Virus record (IMG/VR): IMGVR_UViG_3300038423_000056
Coordinates: 1 to 42,284 of that record
From: a virus
Reading direction: 5' to 3' (one strand)
Length of the DNA stretch: 42,284 bases
Shown: positions 1-8,138 of the stretch, piece by piece
Position numbering within the stretch: position 1 is the stretch's first letter
Layout of the letters: every line of letters begins with the position of its first letter
Notes under the pieces: generated by a model
Seen by the model: the letters and a program-made list of their open reading frames with translations, nothing else
Database searches by the model: none
What the model was told of the DNA's origin: nothing
Position numbers and translations under genes: made by a program

Positions 1-127
1 TTTGCATTTCGATATTCTGTAGAATCAATTTGGAGTTGCTTATTCTGAGTTGCAATTCAGTCTTTTCGTCTGCCCATACCGTAGTCGCAAACAACAGAAC
101 CAATGCCGTGATGATGATTTTTTTCAT
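1..127 (-). CDS. Small exported coiled-coil protein, 3'-truncated copy
   Basis: This is the first 42 codons of a gene cut by the window edge. It starts at ATG 127 with an N-terminal signal peptide (charged KK, hydrophobic stretch, cleavage probably after VWA) and leads into a helical, Glu/Gln-rich segment. It is base-for-base identical to the start of the complete gene at 39997-40233. It lies just downstream of the short tail fibre, as its twin lies downstream of the long fibre. Whether it is a true second copy or the same locus reached from another assembly branch cannot be decided here. Confidence 0.75.
   Translation of the reverse strand, partial: MKKIIITALVLLFATTVWADEKTELQLRISNSKLILQNIEMQ
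1..127. repeat. Left-end copy of a 127-bp exact repeat (other copy 40107-40233)
   Basis: All 127 bases match 40107-40233 in the same orientation. Divergence begins at base 128 versus 40234, directly upstream of the start codon of the small exported protein. The length of exactly 127 bases at a contig edge is what a de Bruijn assembler with k=127 leaves at a graph branch. The repeat may therefore mark a fork between two fibre versions rather than a physical terminal repeat. Confidence 0.85.
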
Positions 128-138
128 GTGTTTTCCTT

Positions 139-873
139 TCAGTTTATTGCGGAATATGCTGGAACATATACCGTTGTTCCGGCACTTCCTTCATACATTT
201 TTATCCAACCCCAAAAAGTAGGTGCAGCACCGCCTGATGAAACATTATATGGGGCTGTTTGATGCGTGCCGCTAACATAAACCGTTGCACTATTTGTTGG
301 TCGCCATTGACCCGCCCCACCACTTCCGGGGTCGCTACCAGTACCGCTTACAACACCCGCACCGCTTACATGAAGGCATTGAGTTGAACCCGTGATCGGG
401 AAAGTGACTGTGCCAGTAAATGTGGGAGAATTTAACGGAGCATATCCCCCCCCCGCATTGTCTTGGACAATCATTGTCACTTTATCAAGCGCACGTTCAA
501 AGGTCTTATAGAGGGTAGGCATCCCGTCGGTAAAGGAGCTTAACTGCGTCTCTGGCGTGCTTCTTAAAATCTTCAAGGTATAGCCGGAGGTACAGGCGAC
601 AGTCAGCGTCACAGTTCCGCCGTTTAAATAACTGTTGTTTACGGATGCAGTTGTATAGTCAGTCGAGTAATTAAGTGTCGTGGTATTTCCGCTAAGGTCT
701 TTTTCAGTCACTATAAGGGCCGTGCCATCAGGCGTTACGGGGAATGTGAAGGCAAACGGGCCTGTAGTACCAGCGCAAACATAGCTGACGTTATTTACAG
801 TCGTGCTGATTGTTGCGGATGCCACACCCGTCATCATTAGAAATATAAAAATAAGTGTAATAATCTTTTTCAT
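139..873 (-). CDS. Tail fibre, short version, T7 gp17-type N-terminus behind a Sec signal peptide
   Basis: The 244-aa product probably mediates host recognition. After a signal-peptide-like leader (residues 1-20, ending GVASA), residues about 24-125 resemble the T7 gp17 virion-attachment domain: beta-rich, then a Gly-Tyr-Thr-x-x-Ile-x-Arg strand, an FTDG motif and a helix. A Gly-rich linker follows, then a C-terminal tip ending in WGWIKMYEG...YVPAYSAIN. The ATG at 873 overlaps the stop of the upstream ATP-grasp gene (ATGA), and a GGGG ribosome-binding stretch precedes it, so the leader is very probably translated. It is much shorter than the T7 fibre and than the alternative version at the right end. 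The Gly-rich part contains a run of nine G. Similarity to gp17 is by eye. Confidence 0.8.
   Translation of the reverse strand: MKKIITLIFIFLMMTGVASATISTTVNNVSYVCAGTTGPFAFTFPVTPDGTALIVTEKDLSGNTTTLNYSTDYTTASVNNSYLNGGTVTLTVACTSGYTLKILRSTPETQLSSFTDGMPTLYKTFERALDKVTMIVQDNAGGGYAPLNSPTFTGTVTFPITGSTQCLHVSGAGVVSGTGSDPGSGGAGQWRPTNSATVYVSGTHQTAPYNVSSGGAAPTFWGWIKMYEGSAGTTVYVPAYSAIN
332..448. repeat. 117-bp exact repeat inside the fibre gene (other copy 42168-42284)
   Basis: These 117 bases are identical to the last 117 bases of the window. They encode the junction after the fibre attachment domain, including the QCLHVSGAG stretch. Left of base 332 the two versions diverge into different fibre C-termini. 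Together with the 127-bp repeat this brackets a swapped fibre segment: 128-331 in the short form, 40234-42167 in the long form. Confidence 0.85.
446..454 (-). repeat. Homopolymer G9 tract (C9 on + strand) in the fibre gene
   Basis: Nine consecutive G on the coding strand encode part of a Gly run between the attachment domain and the tip. A change in length by slipped-strand pairing would shift the frame and remove the fibre tip. The right window end stops three bases into the equivalent tract, which may reflect length heterogeneity or poor coverage there. Confidence 0.6.
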
Positions 874-2129
874 ATACGTATTCCCCAAGATGCCAACTCT
901 TTAAGTTTTTCTTTTGCTATCGGAATTGAACGGGTGAAGCTCTCAATCTGGATGCCCTTCATCTGTTCGGATATTTCTTTTACTTCATCATAAAGCGGGT
1001 CTAAGCTATCACCCATAGCCACGATGCCAGCAATACGAGGGCCAGCATCTTGAGGCATTATCCACGTATGCCCGTCAAACTCGCTGTCATAACGGAATTT
1101 AATTTGCTCCCTGTATTTCTTTGGATACTGAACCATTAAGGGATGCTTAGAAGCCCAATCGCTATGTACGCAAAGCATAACCCCATATTTAGCGGCGTAC
1201 TCAGGGTCTATCATTTTACCCTCTGCCCCGAACCAAAATACATCAGGAGAGTTTGTAATCATGTTCATTTGCAATTCAAACGGCGGCGAACCTCCGCGCA
1301 TACAGGGATCGCCCAGCTTTATATCTTTGCCCTTTGCCCTTGATTCAAGGCTTATAAAATTCCGGCATTGATATTTTTTAAGCGTGTCGCTGAGCTTGTC
1401 ATAAATGACGGTCAGGTTGGGGGTAATCTGTGACCATTTTTTTACCGCACAAATATAGAATTCCCCCTTTTCCTCAGTACCGAGAAGCGCAACGGAAGGC
1501 CACAACCCATCAACACCATGCGTATCAATGGCTATGTCAATAGTGCCTTCTAAATGCTTCTCAACAACAAAGGTCATTATCTCCGCCTTTGGCCCTAAAT
1601 GATATTCAAGGTCGTCAACCTGTCCTTTATAAAGCTCATAACCTTCTACGAAAAACGATTCCATATCGCCGCGCGTCTTATCACACTTAATCCATAGCTT
1701 TTCGTTGTCATGTTCTTTAATATATTTTCTGAGCTTGCTTACACCCTTGACAAGTTCATACTCGCCCTGGTTGATTCCTAATTCGTCAAAGTACGGTTTA
1801 GCCTCACTTCGATAGATTTCAAGCTCATCAGCGTTTCTGCTGCCCCATACCCTCTTGCCGGAATTAACAAGCTCTATTTGTTCTTTCCCGTAGTATGTAT
1901 CAGGGAATATAAACAAGTCGGTTTCTTCCCTCACTTCCGCAATGCCTTCTACGCGGTCAAACTTATCTGAGCCTTCTCCGACCTCCGTATCTTTAGAAGA
2001 AGGAAAGGCGTTAATCCAGGGGCTGCTATACGTCACACGTCCAAACCACTTCGCAAGGGTACGCGGCAATTCCGAGAAGATGCCATTGTCCTGGATATGG
2101 ACTGACTTGCTTTTGTAATCCTGAATCAT
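870..2129 (-). CDS. ATP-grasp family ligase-like protein
   Basis: The 419-aa protein looks like an ATP-grasp enzyme of the carboxylate-amine ligase type (GAR-synthetase or CPSase-like fold), which couples ATP hydrolysis to formation of an amide or peptide bond. Visible marks are a central-domain lysine (IKCDKTRGD, about 147-155), the acidic hinge region FVVEKHLEGTIDIAIDT (187-203) and a late RGGSPPFELQMN motif (278-289), where E285 and N289 would fit metal and ATP binding. The N-terminal 100 residues resemble a pre-ATP-grasp domain. Its gene sits between the ejection-protein gene (4-bp overlap at its start) and the fibre (ATGA overlap at its end), so it belongs to the late structural operon. 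The substrate is unknown; amidation or glutamylation of a virion or host-surface component is possible. The family call is by eye. Confidence 0.6.
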   Translation of the reverse strand: MIQDYKSKSVHIQDNGIFSELPRTLAKWFGRVTYSSPWINAFPSSKDTEVGEGSDKFDRVEGIAEVREETDLFIFPDTYYGKEQIELVNSGKRVWGSRNADELEIYRSEAKPYFDELGINQGEYELVKGVSKLRKYIKEHDNEKLWIKCDKTRGDMESFFVEGYELYKGQVDDLEYHLGPKAEIMTFVVEKHLEGTIDIAIDTHGVDGLWPSVALLGTEEKGEFYICAVKKWSQITPNLTVIYDKLSDTLKKYQCRNFISLESRAKGKDIKLGDPCMRGGSPPFELQMNMITNSPDVFWFGAEGKMIDPEYAAKYGVMLCVHSDWASKHPLMVQYPKKYREQIKFRYDSEFDGHTWIMPQDAGPRIAGIVAMGDSLDPLYDEVKEISEQMKGIQIESFTRSIPIAKEKLKELASWGIRI

Positions 2130-5100
2130 TGCTGACCCCTGATTGTAAACATCTTCTGCATCCTTCTTAATTCCTTAGTGGCTTCCGGCCCTATTGCTTT
2201 TTCAACCTGCTTCTGTATTTCCTTTCTCTGCTCTGCCTGTTCTTTATGAAGATCCATGATTGCGATTTCCGCGTCAGAAGGCGCATTCCATGAAGTCACG
2301 CCTATGGATTGAAGCATGGACTGATACAGCGTATAATCTCTCGCGTTAAACAATCCCTGTATTGGTATAGGGGCAAAGCCCGTCACGTAATCGCTTATCT
2401 GTTCGCCTACGTCTTTTTTCCTACCCCATGCATCACGGCCAGTAAGCCCTTCAATAGCGGGTCTCACCGTTGCCGGATTTAATCTATGATATGAAAAGCT
2501 ACGGAGGTCTGTGATTAAATGGTAAATATCGCCCGGTACTGTCCTGATAGAATATTCCTTTCCGTCATAGACGAACCCGAAGGGATGCTTCATAGTATAA
2601 GCAGCATAATCTATGGGGTCATTCGCAAGTCTATCCGCTTCGTCTCCTATAATCGCACCAAGAATTCTTGCACCTATAAAGTTATAAGCGGCAAGTCGGA
2701 TTAAGGCCGCCGCCTGTTCTTTTCCGTATGGCTTCAATGCCTGTAATGCAAATCCCGCCCGCGCCTCGAGAAAATCCGGGGCAAGCGCCGCAAGCCTGAA
2801 AACATCTTGCAGGGTAGGGTTTCTACCCATAGCCTTATAGTTCAGTTCCCCAAAAGCATGGTTAGCCTGATCCGCGCTTAACTTTAAAAGCTGATCCCTG
2901 TTTAATTCAGGATACCGCGCCTGATTTCTTTCAAAAGCATCCATAGCCATGTTCATCTTAATTTCAGGAATCTTTTTCTTGAATAGATATTCCTTGTATT
3001 TGTGGGATGCAGGGCCAAGCAGGGGTATCTTTTCTATTAATCCTGATCCGAATAATCCCTCAGAGAACAGCGAAGCCGAATCACCGCCATAAACTTTCAG
3101 TCCGTGATTGATAAGCTCTCTCTGTACGGGATCTTCCGTATCGAGTGCATGAGTACCCCACGGATTAACCTTGTGACCGATAGCGTGTTCAATTTCCGTC
3201 ACCTGATGAAACGGGGAAATGCTCAGGAGTGTATTCTTTAATTCCCCGCTTCCTTTGAGTATGGCAGCCGTGACAGCGTTTTCTTGTAATGCTGATTTAG
3301 CTAGGGCGTTTTTCAGCTTTTTGTATCCCTCTTTATGGATAAGTAAATCACCTTGTAAAAAGATGGGTTTGCCCTCGGCATCCTTACCTACCCATTTATA
3401 ACCCCTTAATGCGGAGTGTGGTATTTCACGGTAAAGACCGTAATCCTCGTCCTTAATTGTACGGGGCTTAATTAGATAGGATTCTGACGGCTTCTCCCCT
3501 CCGGGTAATTCAACACCAGAACCCGAAACTATCGCAAGGGGCTTCCCATCGGCTGCATCTTGAGAAGGTAAATCCTTGACGAACTTCCTTGTCAGAATAG
3601 CCTTGTTAAAAGAATTCTCGTAAATAGTAATGAGTTTTCCAATGTCCTTCTCGTAGGTGTATCCTTCCTGCTCACCATCGAAGAAGTGTTCAAAAATTCT
3701 CTTTTTAAGAAATGCGGGGTTTGCCCTGAATAATCCGGCGTTGGATTCCGCCATAATTCTGCCCGTCATCGGGTCTTTTTTCTTCAAGACCTGATTGACG
3801 TAATCAGAAACACCGTGGTCTATCATCTCCGCTTCGATAGCCTTATCGAGTTTTGCGCTGTAATATTGCCTGATGTTTTCGGCAAAAGTCTTTTCTTCGT
3901 CGCTTAAATCTAATGCGCTTTCGTATCCCTTCTTGATAGCGGGGTCTTGTGATTTGTCCGCCCATTCTCTGAGCTTTGCAACATCCCCTCCGGCTGCAAC
4001 GTAATTTGCCATTGCCTCGCGTTTTTCTCTTGATACCGTGGAGATTATCTGTTCCGCCCATTTCTGCGTTTTGAGTCCTGAAACATCTATCCCGCCAAGA
4101 TGCTCCATGAAAACCTTGTCAAAGTTAGTGAACTTGACTTCTGAGTTTTTATACCAATCCCATACCGAAGCCCCTATAGCCTTGACCTTCTCGAAGGCAT
4201 TACGTGGCGCTGCCAATGCTCCTTTGTAGATAGCGGTAGCCTGTTCTGAGAACTTCATCCTGTCATTGAAGGTTGTAGTTTTGGGAAGGTTCTCAAGCGA
4301 TTGCGTAAGCTGGTCTATGTCGGGAGCGGTTTCGCCTTTTGCGCTGGGGGCTTTTGCGCCTACGCCTTTAATTTCGGCTTGCGACGTTGGCTCAGGTTCA
4401 ATTCTCGTTTCCTCTATCTCTTTTCTAAACTCAGGCACGCTTCGCCCAATCTCAGGGTATAAATCACGAACCTTCACACCGCCGGGAGAAGATAAAGAAC
4501 TAAAAAGCAATCCCGTTCCTAACCCCTTTGCGGCTTCCTTTATCTTCTGACCTTCAGGAGCTTCCATAGCACTCTCTAAAGCGAACGTACCGCCCATCAT
4601 GGTAGCCTGAATATATCGAGAAAACGGCTGTATCATTTTGAACACACCGTATAGCGTCCCTGTTTTTGCCGCTTCTATAAGACCGCCGATAAATGGGTCT
4701 TGGTCATGCTCTTTTGCCTTCTCCGCACCTGTAACGGCGGGTATGGTAAAGCCGGATGCCACTTTTAAGGCAAAATCTACAATCCCCGGAACTGCTCCGC
4801 CCACCGCTTCACCTACCAATTCTTCAAGAAACCCCACGCCTACTTTGTCCGCCCTATCCTTCCAGTAACCAGCATTACGGTTATATTCTTCCGCCGCCTT
4901 CTCAAATAGTCCGCCGCGTTCCATGCCTGTCTCACGCTGTATATATTTTGTAAGCACATCAAAAGTATCCGCCATGTTCGCTATGCCGCGATTAATAGCA
5001 GATGCCGCCGTATATCCCGTAGCCATCCACGGGTCAGCAATATTACTGAAAAACTGGGTGAATCCGTTTCTCTGTTCAACCTGCTTATCAGGAGTAAAAT

Positions 5101-5233
5101 CTTTCACATGGTTGTCCACGTACTGATCAACGGGGAATGGAGAAGGCTCGGCGTGATGGGGTAAATCCGCCATAGGTACAATATCCCCCCTGCTTACATT
5201 TGGCATATCATTCTGTGAAACTATATCGTTCAT
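2126..5233 (-). CDS. Large internal virion (DNA ejection) protein, T7 gp16-like position
   Basis: At 1035 aa this is the largest of three adjacent ejection-type proteins. In T7-like phages the last and largest of these is packaged in the head core and is released into the cell envelope at infection to form the DNA conduit. Here the protein has an acidic, Pro-rich N-terminus, Gly/Ala-rich hydrophobic segments at about 130-260 that could insert in membrane, and a long mostly helical body. No clear lytic transglycosylase motif is seen at the N-terminus, unlike T7 gp16. It overlaps the neighbouring genes by 4 bp on both sides, indicating translational coupling. Assignment rests mainly on order, size and helical character. 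Confidence 0.6.
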   Translation of the reverse strand: MNDIVSQNDMPNVSRGDIVPMADLPHHAEPSPFPVDQYVDNHVKDFTPDKQVEQRNGFTQFFSNIADPWMATGYTAASAINRGIANMADTFDVLTKYIQRETGMERGGLFEKAAEEYNRNAGYWKDRADKVGVGFLEELVGEAVGGAVPGIVDFALKVASGFTIPAVTGAEKAKEHDQDPFIGGLIEAAKTGTLYGVFKMIQPFSRYIQATMMGGTFALESAMEAPEGQKIKEAAKGLGTGLLFSSLSSPGGVKVRDLYPEIGRSVPEFRKEIEETRIEPEPTSQAEIKGVGAKAPSAKGETAPDIDQLTQSLENLPKTTTFNDRMKFSEQATAIYKGALAAPRNAFEKVKAIGASVWDWYKNSEVKFTNFDKVFMEHLGGIDVSGLKTQKWAEQIISTVSREKREAMANYVAAGGDVAKLREWADKSQDPAIKKGYESALDLSDEEKTFAENIRQYYSAKLDKAIEAEMIDHGVSDYVNQVLKKKDPMTGRIMAESNAGLFRANPAFLKKRIFEHFFDGEQEGYTYEKDIGKLITIYENSFNKAILTRKFVKDLPSQDAADGKPLAIVSGSGVELPGGEKPSESYLIKPRTIKDEDYGLYREIPHSALRGYKWVGKDAEGKPIFLQGDLLIHKEGYKKLKNALAKSALQENAVTAAILKGSGELKNTLLSISPFHQVTEIEHAIGHKVNPWGTHALDTEDPVQRELINHGLKVYGGDSASLFSEGLFGSGLIEKIPLLGPASHKYKEYLFKKKIPEIKMNMAMDAFERNQARYPELNRDQLLKLSADQANHAFGELNYKAMGRNPTLQDVFRLAALAPDFLEARAGFALQALKPYGKEQAAALIRLAAYNFIGARILGAIIGDEADRLANDPIDYAAYTMKHPFGFVYDGKEYSIRTVPGDIYHLITDLRSFSYHRLNPATVRPAIEGLTGRDAWGRKKDVGEQISDYVTGFAPIPIQGLFNARDYTLYQSMLQSIGVTSWNAPSDAEIAIMDLHKEQAEQRKEIQKQVEKAIGPEATKELRRMQKMFTIRGQQ

Positions 5234-7206
5234 TTCTTTGCCGCTTGTTCAAGGTCGTACATTTCACGATATTGCGGGTCAACTTCTTCTCTGCTTTTTG
5301 GTATGTCCTTTGTGGTCTTTGCTGTAGCCGTTGGCGCACTATAATGATACTGACCATCAGGCCATAACCACGCTTGCTTGCCGGACTTCGTAGTAATCGT
5401 GTTTTCCTGTTTTGCTTCTGTGCTCGGCGTATATTTCGGAACAAAAAAGCCCTTTATCTTCTCCCATCCGCTCGGCTTCCCTGATTGCATGCTCTCTTTT
5501 ATTGACTTCACCTTTTCGTCAATCTTCATCCTGTAATGAGGTACGATCTCTTTCGCCTTATTGAATATTTCTTCTGTTGTAACTGGTACTCGTTTTCCTT
5601 CTGTGGCTTTCTTTGTTTCTTCCTTTACCCACTTTTGAAGTTCCTGTTGTGCTTGCGCCGCCTTTTCGGTCTCAGCGGGTATTGAAGGAAGTAGCGCACC
5701 TTTGCTCGGAGCAATCTGGCTTGTGAGATATTTATTCGCCTGAGATAATCCATGATTAGTGTCTTTCAATTCTCTATTATCAAGACGACCAAGAAGCGCA
5801 AAGGCTGTCCCGCTTTTCAGATGATTGGTATTGACAATCTCCTTTTTGGCTTCATCATAGTTCCCGCCGTCTATTAATTCCTGTATGCGTAAATATTCCT
5901 TTCTGTCCTCATGGTTTGAAACGTCTTCATCCGTCCTCTTGCCCCATGTCCTGATGCCGTTTAAAAGTTGTAATCCTTCAGGCGTTCCCTTGAGGAACTT
6001 GCTCTGCTTTAATTTTTTACTTGCTTCTCCGAGTTTCCCGCCTACAATATCTTCAATAACACCCCGCGCCTCTTTCTCTTTGCCTTCCCTCTGTATCCTC
6101 TCTGTATCGGCGTTCTTCGCATGAATGTAGGTTTCTGCTTCATTTATTAATTTACGGTTAGGATTGCCGTTTTTATCGAGAAGCCCGTTCTCCCTGCGAA
6201 AGTCCTCGCTCTGTAATTCTCTTTCGGCAGAACCAAAATCAAAACTTCCGTCTTCGTGCTGCCATCTGGATTCGAGTTTTCCTATTGAGGCATTTACCGC
6301 AAGTTCGCCCTGCTCCCTGTCCATCTTGTTTTTAACAACTTCAAGCCTGTTCTCTCCGTATGTTTGAAAATTGGCGAGTTCCTTTGGATCAATGTCCTTA
6401 TATATTCCCGCGTCCATCTTCTTTAATGTACGGACAATCAATGATGGGTCATTGCTTTTCAGACCTAAAATAACTTCCGATTCCTCCCGCTTCTTAAGAA
6501 ATTTCTGTGTGCGTTCGTGCAGTTCATGTGCTGTAATGATGTGATCGTTTGCCGCTAATGTGAGCTTTGCCCTGTATTCGTTTTCCACGGCCGCACGCTG
6601 GGCTAACAGCTTGCCTATTCCTTTTGGTTTTAGATCAACACCCGTCTGTAAAATTGAAGCGTCAGCATCAGCGGATATTAGGGTTATGCCCGCTTCTTCC
6701 GTGGCATGGTCTATTTGCTGTGTAAGCTCAGACCATTGCTGCGAGGCTTCGTCGGCTGCTATGTCAAGCTGGTACTTCCCATCTTCCGTGAGAAGTTTCA
6801 GCCGTTTCATTTCTATTGCATGCTTGACCGTGTTTATTTTCCCGCCAAGCCACGGCTCGACATGGTTCCATATACGTTCGTTATTCCCTAACTGGTCATG
6901 GTACTTTTTAAGAAGCTCATCGGTCTGCTTCTGAATATCACCAGTAAAATTATTATAATCAGTCCTTTGTTCAAAACCCTCAATCACCTTTTCAATATCG
7001 CCATTGACAAGGTTCTCCGTCTTCAGCATCGAAACATGGTCTTCTGCGCTTTGAATGGCGCGATAAACTTTTGCCCCATACTGCGCGGTTGATTCAATAC
7101 CCTCTGCCGCTTTTTCCACGGCGGCAAATGGAGCACCCGCCATGCCCGGTGATAGTTCGGGCATCGGTACTTCTTTAGGTGTTATTGAGGTTGGTATTAG
7201 CGGCAT
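5230..7206 (-). CDS. Internal virion protein, T7 gp15-like position
   Basis: A 658-aa, highly charged, mainly alpha-helical protein with many Lys/Glu-rich stretches and no signal peptide or membrane segment. It lies between a small Ala/Gly-rich membrane-active protein and the largest ejection protein, the same order as T7 gp14-gp15-gp16. T7 gp15 forms the periplasmic tube for DNA entry, and the same role is inferred. The C-terminus is Pro/Lys-rich. No enzymatic motif was recognised. Confidence 0.6.
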   Translation of the reverse strand: MPLIPTSITPKEVPMPELSPGMAGAPFAAVEKAAEGIESTAQYGAKVYRAIQSAEDHVSMLKTENLVNGDIEKVIEGFEQRTDYNNFTGDIQKQTDELLKKYHDQLGNNERIWNHVEPWLGGKINTVKHAIEMKRLKLLTEDGKYQLDIAADEASQQWSELTQQIDHATEEAGITLISADADASILQTGVDLKPKGIGKLLAQRAAVENEYRAKLTLAANDHIITAHELHERTQKFLKKREESEVILGLKSNDPSLIVRTLKKMDAGIYKDIDPKELANFQTYGENRLEVVKNKMDREQGELAVNASIGKLESRWQHEDGSFDFGSAERELQSEDFRRENGLLDKNGNPNRKLINEAETYIHAKNADTERIQREGKEKEARGVIEDIVGGKLGEASKKLKQSKFLKGTPEGLQLLNGIRTWGKRTDEDVSNHEDRKEYLRIQELIDGGNYDEAKKEIVNTNHLKSGTAFALLGRLDNRELKDTNHGLSQANKYLTSQIAPSKGALLPSIPAETEKAAQAQQELQKWVKEETKKATEGKRVPVTTEEIFNKAKEIVPHYRMKIDEKVKSIKESMQSGKPSGWEKIKGFFVPKYTPSTEAKQENTITTKSGKQAWLWPDGQYHYSAPTATAKTTKDIPKSREEVDPQYREMYDLEQAAKK

Positions 7207-7209
7207 AAT

Positions 7210-7677
7210 CTATCCTATCCACGGGCTGTTTATGCCCTTTTGCGCGGCTGCGTACCCTAAACCCGCACGCCCTATACTTGTTAGAAAAGTGCCCATAGCC
7301 CCCGTTGTCCCGGCGTATGAGGCAACATCTCCATAATATTTTTGCAAAGTAGCGGATGTTTCCCCGGCGTATTTAATCCTCTCCTGTTCTTCCTCTGCCT
7401 GCATAGCGGTATCGGCAAGGATAAGAAGCGGAGAGCCTTTTGTAATATCAACTCCGGCTTTTGCATAAAGCGACCTCTGCCTTCCCATAAGGTTAGAGAA
7501 TTTGGCTGTGGAGGCTTCGGATTCTTCCCTCATTTTTTCAAGGGCTACATTTGCGTTATAATCATAGGCCGCGCTTTCCGCCTGACCCTTTTTGTATTGG
7601 GCAACCGCGCCGACAGTACCGCCAGCAAGACCCATCCCGGAAAACAAACCCGCCATATTGGTAGCAGTTAGTTCCAT
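7210..7677 (-). CDS. Internal virion protein, T7 gp14-like (small, membrane-active)
   Basis: This 155-aa protein opens with a Gly/Ala-rich amphipathic or transmembrane segment (about residues 8-27). It continues with a helical central part rich in Glu, Ala and Gln and ends with another Gly/Ala hydrophobic segment. That profile and its place ahead of the two large internal proteins match the T7 gp14 class, which forms the outer-membrane part of the ejection channel. It overlaps the upstream GNAT-like gene by 10 bp. Confidence 0.6.
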   Translation of the reverse strand: MELTATNMAGLFSGMGLAGGTVGAVAQYKKGQAESAAYDYNANVALEKMREESEASTAKFSNLMGRQRSLYAKAGVDITKGSPLLILADTAMQAEEEQERIKYAGETSATLQKYYGDVASYAGTTGAMGTFLTSIGRAGLGYAAAQKGINSPWIG

Positions 7678-8138
7678 TTTATTGCATCCTTGTTAAAAAT
7701 TCGGGAATACATATATACAGATTCATTTGAAGGCCCGTAGCATTTAAGAAAACCCTCCAACTCAAAACCGAGACATTTAAACCATTTTTCATCATGTGTT
7801 AGCGACACCGCCTGTACCCTGCAAAAACCTTTTTCTTCAGCCATTAAGGGCAATCTTTTTTTAAGTTCTCTGAATGCGGTCAGCTTGTATTTATAAAAAA
7901 GTGCCGAAATAAGTATCCATGCTTCTCCGCGTTTCCATCCGAGGTTTATTATGCCCGCACACATGACCGGGGCTTGAAAGCACATAAGCGTAAGAGCTGC
8001 GCTGCCGGGGCTAAGATACGCGGTCAGCATTTCATTCACCATCTTTTCAGAGAGCACCTTGCCCATGCCCCGGTTACGGGTTATAATATCTATCGCATGC
8101 TCTGCCGCAAAAGGCACAACCCTGAGATCAATTCTCAT
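7668..8138 (-). CDS. GNAT-like phage protein (T7 gp13-type position)
   Basis: A 156-aa protein with the outline of a GNAT acetyltransferase fold: an N-terminal strand-helix segment, a central strand region and a late CLGFELEGFLKCYG segment typical of the last GNAT strands. The AcCoA-binding R/Q-x-x-G-x-G/A loop is not clear, so it may be non-catalytic. In many short-tailed phages a gene of this type sits between the nozzle and the internal proteins and is called the gp13 or internal protein A homologue. It overlaps the nozzle gene by 4 bp. Confidence 0.5.
   Translation of the reverse strand: MRIDLRVVPFAAEHAIDIITRNRGMGKVLSEKMVNEMLTAYLSPGSAALTLMCFQAPVMCAGIINLGWKRGEAWILISALFYKYKLTAFRELKKRLPLMAEEKGFCRVQAVSLTHDEKWFKCLGFELEGFLKCYGPSNESVYMYSRIFNKDAIKWN

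Noticed and set aside
1-127. Direct terminal repeats of a linear phage genome
   Set aside because: The 127-bp match joins the left edge to an internal site 2 kb from the right edge, and the right edge matches a different internal site. This is a fork pattern, not a terminal redundancy.
2126-5233. N-terminal lytic transglycosylase in the large ejection protein
   Set aside because: No Glu-containing transglycosylase motif is visible in the N-terminal part, unlike T7 gp16.
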